Positions 8,371-16,094 of a DNA stretch of 64,000 bases are shown here, one piece after another. The translations under genes were made by a program, and so were the position numbers. How positions within the stretch are numbered: position 1 is the first letter of the stretch; each line of letters opens with the position of its first letter. The stretch comes from Aureococcus anophagefferens (lineage: Eukaryota > Sar > Pelagophyceae > Pelagomonadales > Pelagomonadaceae): positions 326,101 through 390,100 of the forward strand of contig NW_008705583.1 in NCBI RefSeq assembly GCF_000186865.1, read 5' to 3'. The notes beneath the pieces are model-generated. The model was not told where the DNA came from. It ran no database searches and saw only the letters and a program-made list of their open reading frames with translations.

Positions 8371-8801
8371 CCGCCGCCGTCGCTCGCGGGCGGCGGCGCG
8401 TCGTCGTCCTTCTTGCCCGCGGCGGCGCGCCGGAAGTCGTTGACGGCGTTGAGGCCGTTGGCCCAGAGCACCTGCGAGAGCGCGAAGGCCGAGACCGCCG
8501 ACGTCTTGTGGAAGTGGACGTGCTCGACGTGGACGCCGAGGCAGACGAGCGCGCTCGTGAACGTCGCGACGGCGCCCAGCGCCAGGTCCGCGCTGAACCA
8601 CCGCTCCGTGAAGAGCAGGCCCCAGACGGCGCCGGGCCGCGTCGCCAGCGCCCCGGCGAGCGCGAGGCAGCTCCAGCCCGGCGACGTCGCGAAGAGGAAC
8701 GTCACCGGGCGCAGCGTCCGGCTCATGAGGCCCATGGCCACCAGCTGGAAGACGCAGACGCCCGCCACGGCCCCTTGCCACCGGCTCCGCGGCGCGACCA
8801 T
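7629..8801 (-). CDS. UbiA-family membrane prenyltransferase
   Basis: A 390-residue polytopic protein from ATG 8801. Hydrophobic segments occur throughout (VCVFQLVAMGLMSRTLRPVT; FALVGLSILLLGVYSTPPVA; EFVILCWVLCVNGILAL; AYAAVPLLVVPAATACLFA). The first Asp motif is reduced to NGLNAVNDFRR, while the second is clear: NVRDAPADDKHKRRTLAIHL, matching the N-x-R-D...D-x3-KRTLA pattern of MenA/UbiA enzymes. A Gly/Asp/Ala-rich low-complexity insertion (about residues 125-185) lies in the loop after motif 1. These enzymes attach polyprenyl chains to aromatic acceptors (quinones, tocopherols, chlorophyll). The acceptor cannot be told here. No plastid presequence is evident. Loss of the usual first motif DxxxD is unusual and may mean altered activity. 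Confidence 0.75.
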
Positions 8802-9005
8802 CGCGATGCGCTGCGATGCGCTGTGAGCTCGTTTCGCGCGGGGCTGCTCAGGCTGTTTTGGCCGAAGGTGATGTCAACACTGACGAGAGAGGCGTCGTGG
8901 CCTCCGCCGAACAACCAATATCGAGCTCCTCGTCCACATCTTTGCAAGCGATGAGCTCGTGCCTGCTGACCGCTTTTCGGGACCTCGTCCTCGGCCCGTC
9001 TCGCG

Positions 9006-9576
9006 ATGCGTTCGCAGCTCTGGCTGGTCTTGCTGGTGCGGGCGACGAGCTTCCAGCCGCCGCTCTCGGCCGCGTGGGTCGAGGAGTCGACAGCCGGCCT
9101 CGTCCAGCATCGACCCTGGGACAGGCGGGCGAGTTCCGCGTGTGCGCTGCTGGCGGCTAACGCGGAGGCGCCCGACGCGCGCGACCGGTGGCGAGACGGC
9201 TTCGCGCTCCGCGCGACCGCCGCCGACGCGCTGCGTTCCGTCTCCGCGCGCCTCGACGGCGTCGCCACCGTCGACACGTCCGCCGAGGAGCTCGCCGTCA
9301 GCGTGCCGCTCGCGGGCGGCGTCGGCCTGCGCCTCGTCGACCGGGGCCGCGCGCGCTCGCGCGCGGCGGCGCCGGCGGCATCCTCCGGGTCGTCCTCGAC
9401 GGCGCGGACCTCGGCGTGGCGCCGCGAGCGGCGGCGCCGGCGGCATCCTCCGGGTCGTCCTCGACGGCGCGGACCTCGGCGTGGCGCCGCGAGCGGCGTC
9501 CGGCGAAGCGCTCCTCGACGTCGACGCGGCGCTCCGACGACTCCTCGCGAGGTCGTCAGGCGCGTGCCCGGCCTGA
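9006..9576 (+). pseudogene. Plastid-type gene disrupted by tandem duplication (or undetected intron)
   Basis: From ATG 9006 a signal peptide MRSQLWLVLLVRATSFQPP resembles a plastid presequence, followed by about 90 residues of ordinary protein (WRDGFALRATAADALRSVSA, RLDGVATVDTSAEELAVSVP, LAGGVGLRLVDRGRA). The frame then fails near 9345-9365, in a GC-dinucleotide run, and again across a 65-bp tandem duplication. The segment GGAGGILRVVLDGADLGVAP is read in frame 2 for copy 1 and frame 1 for copy 2, and copy 2 continues to ASGEALLDVDAALRRLLARS and a stop at 9576. Either the gene is broken, the assembly carries errors, or a GC-AG intron of about 140 bp removes the duplicated part. No family recognised. 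Confidence 0.45.
9363..9492. repeat. 65-bp perfect tandem duplication inside a gene
   Basis: Copies at 9363-9427 and 9428-9492 both begin GCGGCGGCGCCGGCGGCATC. The 65-bp length is not a multiple of three, so it shifts the reading frame of the surrounding gene. Confidence 0.9.
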
Positions 9577-9900
9577 CGGAGCGCCAGAGGGCGTCGCCCG
9601 CGTCTTTTCTTCGGTGCGTTGCCCACATAGCGCGAGGCCCCGGGCGCCGCGGCGGACCTCCGCCGGCCATTTCCCGCGGACCCGTAACTTGTGCCACGGT
9701 GTGCGTCGACCGTGCGAGTCGATCGGCACCTGTCTGGCTTGGCCCCCGCGCCGCGGCTCCCCGGCCTTGAGGCGGAGGGAGTTGGTCGTTGCGGCGTGCG
9801 CAGGGGGTTCTGTGAGGGGGTGGTTCGTCGCTCGCATACATGGGGCCCCGGTAAAAGACGCTCGTGCCACGTTCGGGTCACGTTTTACACACAGACGTGG
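9577..9900. other. Intergenic stretch, no gene seen
   Basis: This 324-bp stretch separates two convergent genes. I see no convincing reading frame, repeat or RNA gene; it presumably holds two 3' UTRs. Confidence 0.4.
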
Positions 9901-12900
9901 CTAGCGCTTCCGCCCCTTGCGCCCCGCCTTCTCGTTCGGCTTCTTGGAGTGCGCGGCCGGCGCCGGGAGCGGCAGCGAGAGGAGGTCGAGGGCGTCGTCG
10001 TGCGTGGAGTAGACGTAGACCATGAGCGCGCCGCCCCGGCGCTTCGCGGCGCGCGCCTCGAGGAGCGCGTCGACGAAGAGGCGGAGCGCGCGGCGGTCGT
10101 TGCCGTGGTCGTCGCAGCGCGCGCGGAGGGCCGCGGCGTCGGCGCCGAGGTCGATGGCCGCGGCGCCGACGGCGCGGAGGCTCCGGAGCTTGGCGTCGAC
10201 GGAGACGCACGCGAGCGCCGGCGCGGCGTCGTCCCAGGCGACGAGGTGGACGCGGCGGAGGCCCGCGGCCTCGAGCGCCGCCGCCGCGCGGCGCCGCGCG
10301 TCCGCGGCGCGCGGCGCGGACGGGCTCGCGCAGTGCGCGTAGCCGACCGGTAGCCGCTCGGCGGCGGGCGCGCCCGGCGCCTCGGCGGCCGCCGACGGCG
10401 CGGGCGACGGGTCGCGCCGGCTCCGGAGCGCCTGCGCTAAAAGGCCGCCGCCGCCGTCGCCGCGTGCGCGAGCGACGGCGTCGTCGTCGGGCCGCGGCGC
10501 GCGGCCCCGGGCCTCGGGCGCGCGGCCCCGGACCACGGCCTCCAGCAGCTCGTCCAGGCTCAGGTCGTCGCGGTTCAGGGCGGGCCGCGTCGCGTGGGCG
10601 AGCGCCAGCGCGCCGTCGCGGCCGACGGTCGCGAGCCAGGGCACGGCCCACGCCGCGCACGCCGCGCGGTGGTCCGACCGGCGCGGGTCCCGGCGTTTGC
10701 CGCCGGCGCCGGGCTCGGCGGGCAGCGGCGCGTAGTCCGCCGCGACGCCGCCGCGGCGCAGGAAGGCGCAGACCACCAGCGCGGACCGCGCCGCGGACTC
10801 GTCGCTCGGCGCGGCCTCGGCGGCGACGAAGCATTCGAGGGGAGCTAAGGGGGGCGCCGCGTCGGCGGCGGCCGCGGCCGCGCGCGCGAGCGCGTCGACG
10901 TCGACGCGGCAGCCGACGGCGACGGCCGCGGCGTCGGCCGCGCCGCGGTCCAGGGGCGACGCGTGGCGCGCCAAAGCGTCGTCGTAGCGGCCGCCGACGG
11001 CGACGACGTTTCCGCCGCGCGACACCGCGAAGCGCGCGCCGCCGGCGAAGGGCCGCGCCAACGGGAGCGCCGCGTCGACGGCGACGCGCGCGCCGGGCCC
11101 CCGTTTTCGCGACCGCCGCGCGGCGCGGTGCAGCGCCTCCTCGGGCCGCGCGCGGTCCTCGAGGCGCGCCTCGCACGTCCACGACGACGGCGTCGCGCGG
11201 CCCGGCGACGTCGACAGGCTCCGCGCGGCGGGCGCGCCGCACTCGTCGCCCTCGTCGTCGCCCTCGTCGAGGCCCGCGTAGGCCGCGCAGGCCAGGACCG
11301 CGTCGAGGTCGTCTATAGCGGCCGCGGCGTCGCGCCGCGCGGCCTCCCAGCGCTTCCGCGCGCGGTCGTCCGCGGCCGGCGCCGCGCGCGCGGCCGCCAA
11401 CAGCGCCGCGGCCCGCCGCAGGCCCGCCCGCGGCGGCCCGGCGAGCAGAGTCCCGTCGAAGAGCGCGTCGAGCTGCTCGCCTGTGTGGAAATCAACCACT
11501 GGTTTGGGGGGTCCCCGCCAAACTTCAGAACTCTCTATCTCGGTCATATCCAAGTCGATTCGGCTGATTGTTGGACGAATCGATTGCTCTCGTTGCGTTC
11601 TCGAAGCACGGCCAAAGAGCGTGTGCCGAAACCGTCGCATACGCTCACATGGAAGTCGGGTTGAAGATTTGAGTTCCACACGGCTGCTCGCGGAACCGCG
11701 GCGGCGACGCGTCGGACCGGAGCGCGCGGACCGCGCCGGCGAGCGCGCCGTGGCCGAGCGCGACGGTTACGGCGCCGGGCCCCTCGCCGAGCGCCGCGGC
11801 CGCCGCCGCGAGGGCCAGGGCCTCGCCGCAGAGCGCCGCGCCGCTCGGCTCGCGGCCCGCGGCCGTCGCGACGACGTCGAACGCGATCTCGCGCCGCTCG
11901 CGCGGCCGCGCGGCGCCGCGCGCGCCGGGCCGCGCGGCGAAGACGCGGCCCGCGGCGTAGCGGCGGCAGGCCCCGAAGTGGGGCCGGGCGAGCGCGCGGC
12001 GCGCGACGCGCCGCGCGAAGCCCGACGTCGACTCGTCGGGCAACAGGAGCACGGCGCCGCGCGCGTCGAGCAGCGGCACGCCGCCGTCGCCGTCGCCGCC
12101 GTCGCCCCGCGGCGGCGGCCGCGGCCGCAGGAGCGGCGCGTCGAAGGGCACGCAGCCGTGGCGCTCGAGCAGCGCGACGACCGCGCGCTCGATCCTCGCG
12201 GCCGCGAGGCGCCGCCGCGCGGGCGCGACGCCGAAGTCGTGGCCGCGCGCCGCGGCGCGCCGCCGCCGCGCCGCGGGCTTCGCGCCGTCGTCGTCGGACG
12301 CGTCAAAGCCCAGGTCCACGACCTCGGGCGTCGGCGCGTCGAAGAGCGCGTCCACGAGGACGCCGCGCGTCTCGCTGAGCGGGTTCCGGAGCGCCGCCGT
12401 CGCGCGCTCGAGCAGGGGCCGCTCGAGCTCCGCGCGCGCGGGCAGCAGCGGGCCCTCGAGGAGCGCCGCGGCGCCCGGCCGCTCGCCCGGGTCCTGGCGC
12501 ACGAGCGCGACCACGAGGGCCGCGACGGTCGCGTCCGCGTCCGCCGCGAAGACGCCCGGCGCCGCCGCCGCGGGCCGGTCCCCGGCGCGCCGGAGCGCCT
12601 GGATGTGCTCGACGCGCTCCATGGCCGTGTCCCAGGGCGCGTGGGCCACCTCGAAGGCGACGATGCCCAGGCTGTACATGTCCGCGGCGTGGTCGTAGTG
12701 CCTGTGCCGGGAACGACCAGTGGAGCGCCCCGTCCAGCAAAAACCTCTCTCGCTCGGTCACATCGAAGTCGATTCGGCTGATTTTTGGACGGATCGTTTT
12801 CTCTCGGCGGGTTCTTTTAGACAGTGAAAAAAACATGTCAAACCGTGCGAATACTTGCACATTGAAGTCGTGTCGCATATTTTTGTTTCCTGCCCGGCGT

Positions 12901-14933
12901 AGTGCTGCCCGGGCCGCGCGGCCGCGACCTCCGGCGCGCGGTAGAGGAACGTGCCGACGCCGCGCGTGAGCGACGTCATCGTGTCGTCCATCGCGCCGCC
13001 CGTCGCCGAGCTCTCGCTCCAGGCGCGCTCCGTCCCGGCCAGGGACGTCGGCGTCGCCTGCGGTTCCGGGGACGCGTGGCGCGCCGCGGCGGCCGACGGA
13101 TCGGGCGAGCGCGGCGCGCGCGCGGGGGGTCAGCTTGAAAACTATTTCTCGAGTGTCATCGGGCGACGTGGCGGCGGCTTCGGCGAAGCGGGGCCGCGAT
13201 GATGGTGCTGCCGCGGCTCGGCTTTGGCTATTTGGCATCCTCCCCCCCCGGATCGGAACGTTCGGAGGACGCGGGCCGCGCGCCGCGAGGTCGCGCGCGG
13301 GCGCGCGGTCGTCGTCGTCCTCGACGGTCGTCGCGAGGCCCAGGTCGCCGAGCTTGACCTACGAGATGTTCCATCCCGGTCGGCGCGTCGCGGCCGCGGG
13401 ACGCCGCGCGCGACGTTCTGCGCCGCGTCGAGGAGCACGTTCGCCTGTGCCGAATGCAAATATTCAACTCGACTTCAATGTGAGCGCACGCGAATGTTTT
13501 GACGCAACTTCTTTGGCTTGGCTTCGAGAACTCGATGAGAGCAATCGATTCGTCCAAAAATCAGCCGAATCGACTTCGATTTGACCGAGCTAGAGAATTC
13601 TCAAGTTTGGTCAGGACCACCCGAACCAGTGGTTGAATTCGGCACAGACGTTCGCCGGCTTGAGGTCGCGATGGACGAGCTTGAGGCCGTGGAGGTAGGC
13701 GAGCGCTTCGATGATCTGGCGCAGGAGGCGCCACGCGTCCTCGCGGCGGCCCGCGAGGCGGCCGCTGTCGATGGCCTGGCGCAGCGTCGTCGCGCAGTAC
13801 TCCATCTGGATGTAGAGGCAGCCGCCGAATTTGCGGTCGACGGCGGACGCCCGCGTCGACGACCCGAGCGCGTCGTCGTCGTCGGACGACGAGTCGGAGC
13901 CGTCGTCCTCGGAGAAGTTCTGGCAGAGGTCGAAGTCCTCGAAGGCCATCTCCGGCTCCCGGGGCGCCTCGAGGCCCTCGATCCAGGCCTGGTAGTAGCG
14001 CACGACGTGCGGGTGCGACACGGCCGCGAGCGCCTCGACCTCGCGGAGCTGGCGCTTCGCGTCGCGCCGCGTCGCGCCGCGCCGGAGCCTGACCTTCTTG
14101 ATGGCGTAGGTCCGCCGGTCGAGGCGGTTCAGGCACCGACAGACCTCGCCGCAGCCGCCCCTGCCCAGCACGCCGACCTCCTTGAAGTCCGCGTGGAACC
14201 GCGACGACTCGCGGTCGTCGCCGCGGCCGAGCGGGCCCTCGCTCTCGTCGCTGCTCAGGGACCCGCGCGCGACGTCGCCCTCGAGCGAGTCGAGGCGCAG
14301 GGGCTCGGCGCGCCGCTGGAGCGCGCCGCGCTCGTCCTCGAGGGTCGACGCGACGCGCGCGCGGTGCTCCGCGTCGCGCGCGCGCCGCGCGTCCTCGGCG
14401 GCGCGGCGCGCGGCGCCGTCGCGCGCGGCGGCGGTCTCGCGCTCGCGCGCCTCGCGGAGGGCCATCTGCTCGTCGAGGGGCCGCGCCGTCTCCTCGAGCG
14501 CGTCGAGCGCCTCGACGGCCTCGGCGCAGAGCGCGTGGATCGCGACGTCGCCGACGAGCGAGCGCGCGACGCCGTCGAGCCGCGCGCGCAGGCCCGTGAG
14601 CGTCTTCGTCGGCACGGCCGCGCGGTCCGCCGCCGCGACGCGCACGTCGAACGCGAGCGGCCGGCTCTCGGGGTAGCCGCGCGGCCGCCGGCACGCGACG
14701 GTGACGCGCGGCGGCGCCGCGGCCGCGGCCCACGCGGCCGGCTCGAGCGTGACGCAGACGACGCCGAGCGCGTCGCCGCCGTCGCCCTCCACCCAGACCT
14801 TCTCCTCGCCGTAGATCGCCTCCAGCGCCTCGAGCTCCTCGCGGCGCCGCTCGACGTTCTCCGCGCCGTCGACGACGCTGTCGTCGCCGCCCTCCGTCGA
14901 GTCGTCGACGAACGCCGAGAACGGGTTCTGCAT
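9901..14933 (-). CDS. GCN2: GCN2-type eIF2-alpha kinase (RWD + kinase + HisRS-like), six exons
   Basis: Exon 1 (14933-13656) encodes an RWD domain (ELEALEAIYGEEKVWVEG), a charged helix, and a kinase N-lobe: VGVLGRGGCGEVCRC, YAIKKVRLRR, an acidic insert (FSEDDGSDSSSDDDD), and HRDLKP. Exon 2 (13444-13415) gives ANVLLDAAQN; exon 3 starts at 13358 with VKLGDLGLATT, so DFG is DLG here. Exon 4 (13057-12906) carries GVGTFLYRAPE; exon 5 (12701-11692) DMYSLGIVAFEV and the start of a HisRS-like domain; exon 6 (11480-9901) continues it, with VVAVGGRYDDALARH. Introns: 13445-13655, 13359-13414, one ending at 13058 (5' site not resolved, near 13290), 12702-12905 and 11481-11691. Phases agree throughout. 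GCN2 senses uncharged tRNA through the HisRS-like domain and phosphorylates eIF2-alpha. About 1370 residues, slightly shorter than yeast GCN2. Confidence 0.88.
11481..11683 (+). mobile_element. Introner element A (203 bp) in GCN2
   Basis: A 203-bp element begins CTGTGTGGAA and ends TTCCACACGG (10-bp terminal inverted repeat, one mismatch), flanked by the 8-bp direct repeat CTGCTCGC (11473-11480 and 11684-11691). In gene sense the repeat is GCGAGCAG; splicing from its GC (11691) to the AG at 11482-11481 joins RFR to EQLDALF in frame and removes exactly element plus one repeat. It shares blocks such as AAGTCGATTCGGCTGAT with elements B and C and lies antisense to the gene relative to C. Confidence 0.9.
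12702..12897 (+). mobile_element. Introner element B (196 bp) in GCN2
   Basis: The element starts CTGTGCCGGGAA and ends TTTCCTGCCCGG (imperfect terminal repeat), flanked by CGTAGTGC at 12694-12701 and 12898-12905. In gene sense the intron runs from GC at 12905 to AG at 12703-12702, joining PGQHY to DHAADMYSLGI, the expected kinase sequence. The interior block GAAGTCGATTCGGCTGAT matches elements A and C. It is in the same orientation as A and the most diverged of the three at its ends. Confidence 0.88.
13445..13647 (-). mobile_element. Introner element C (203 bp) in GCN2
   Basis: The element starts CTGTGCCGAAT and ends ATTCGGCACAG (perfect 11-bp terminal inverted repeat), flanked by ACGTTCGC at 13437-13444 and 13648-13655. 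In gene sense the target repeat is GCGAACGT and the intron runs from its GC (13655) to AG (13446-13445), joining HRDLKP to ANVLLD exactly. Same length as element A but inserted in the opposite orientation, so the two together show that either strand can be spliced. Confidence 0.92.
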
Positions 14934-14970
14934 GATGGCGTTGTGCTTTGTTGAGCCGCGTCGCGCAGCG

Positions 14971-15022
14971 CTAGCCGCCGTCAGGAAGCACAATCGCTAG
15001 CCGCCGTCAGGAAGCACAATCG
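14971..15022. repeat. 26-bp perfect tandem duplication upstream of GCN2
   Basis: Two identical adjacent 26-bp copies (14971-14996, 14997-15022) containing GCCGTCAGGAAGCACAATCG lie 40-90 bp upstream of the GCN2 start codon, probably in its 5' UTR or promoter. Confidence 0.9.
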
Positions 15023-15185
15023 CGCCGTTCGCAGGGGCCAGGCGCTCTCCCATAACCTTGCGCGGCGTCAACGTCTCGGCTTCTTGAAGGTCAACGCGTC
15101 GACTGCCCAGATAGTACGCCGGGATATATGGTACGCCCCGCCCGCACACGTCGCGCGACAGGAACCGGACACCGCCGCTTACGCC

Positions 15186-15842
15186 CTAGCATCGCAGCGC
15201 GCGATCGAGCATGGGCCGCGCGGTGACGGGGCGCACGGTGAACTTGCCGACCTCCTTGGTCGTCTCCTTGGTCGGGACGAAGGACGACACCTCGTAGATC
15301 GTGCCCTCTTCGAAGTTGATGGCGTTGCTGAAGAACTTGCCCGGCTTGCAGTTCGCCGTGTAGAGCAGGTAGTTCGAGTCGTCCTTGTTGAGCGGCAGCT
15401 CCATCTCGAGGTAGCCGGGCTTGGCGTCCTTGTGGTTCCAGATGCCCTGCAGGCGGCCCGCGCCGCGGAAGCGCGCGATGCGGTCCTTGGCGAGGCTCAC
15501 GCGCACGGGGCCTGCGCGCGGCGGCGGTCGATCGGCGCGTCGTTTCGGCGGCGCGTCGTCTCGGCGGCGTTTCGAGCTCGCGGGACGCGGGCGGCGCGCC
15601 GCTCCGGCGCCAGCTCTTTCGCGCGCCCTCGGCGAAGTCCTGCTCGAAGATCCAGTCGCGCGCGAACCTGCGGCGTCGCGCGTTTGGCCGGTCGCGGCGA
15701 TCGCGTGGCGATGCGCGCCCGGACGCCGGCCGACGCGCATGTACTCCTGGAGTTTCTTTTCCTGGCCGTCGTCGCCGACGCCGGCGGCGGCGATTGAGAC
15801 CGCGAGGGTCAAGACGAGGGCCGAGAGAGATCGCGCAATCAT
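15186..15842 (-). CDS. Small secreted protein, three exons, unknown function
   Basis: Predicted 154 residues from ATG 15842. The signal peptide is MIARSLSALVLTLAVSIAAA. I infer two introns: 15668-15744 (GT-AG, 77 bp) and 15512-15626 (115 bp, GC-AG). The exons (98, 41 and 326 nt) then sum to whole codons and give QEKKLQEFARDWIFEQDFAE followed by GPVRVSLAKDRIARFRGAG, replacing an Arg/Ala-rich stretch that looks non-coding. The C-terminal part (GIWNHKDAKPGYLEMELPL, YLLYTANCKPGKFF, EGTIYEVSSFVPTKE) resembles a beta-rich folded domain with few cysteines. I do not recognise the family. The second 5' splice site being GC rather than GT is the weakest point; transcript data would settle it. Confidence 0.6.
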   Translation of the reverse strand: MIARSLSALVLTLAVSIAAAGVGDDGQEKKLQEYMRVGRRPGAHRHAIAATGQTRDAAGSRATGSSSRTSPRARERAGAGAARRPRPASSKRRRDDAPPKRRADRPPPRAGPVRVSLAKDRIARFRGAGRLQGIWNHKDAKPGYLEMELPLNKDDSNYLLYTANCKPGKFFSNAINFEEGTIYEVSSFVPTKETTKEVGKFTVRPVTARPMLDRALRC

Positions 15843-15960
15843 CGTCGAGCAGCGGCGCACTTCAAGGACCGCCGATTAGACGGCGATCGGCTTGCTTGAG
15901 TTTTTCAACACACAGTTTTTGTGGAGCTTTTGAATCGCAAGAGAGCTGTATTGCGTCGGC

Positions 15961-16073
15961 GCGCGGCCGAAACACAGCCCAACAAGGGCGCCGAGCCGAC
16001 TCGATCGCTCGGGTGCCTTGCGAGTGAACCACTCAAAGTCTCGCGTCGTCGCGCGCGGCCGAAACACAGCCCA
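15961..16073. repeat. Two 21-bp direct repeats, period 92
   Basis: The sequence starting GCGCGGCCGAAACACAGCCC occurs at 15961-15981 and 16053-16073, both just upstream of the ATG at 16095, probably in its 5' leader. Similar 'AACACAGCCCA' surroundings suggest a tandem duplication that has since diverged between the copies. Confidence 0.75.
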
Positions 16074-16094
16074 CAAAGCCGAAAACACGCCACC

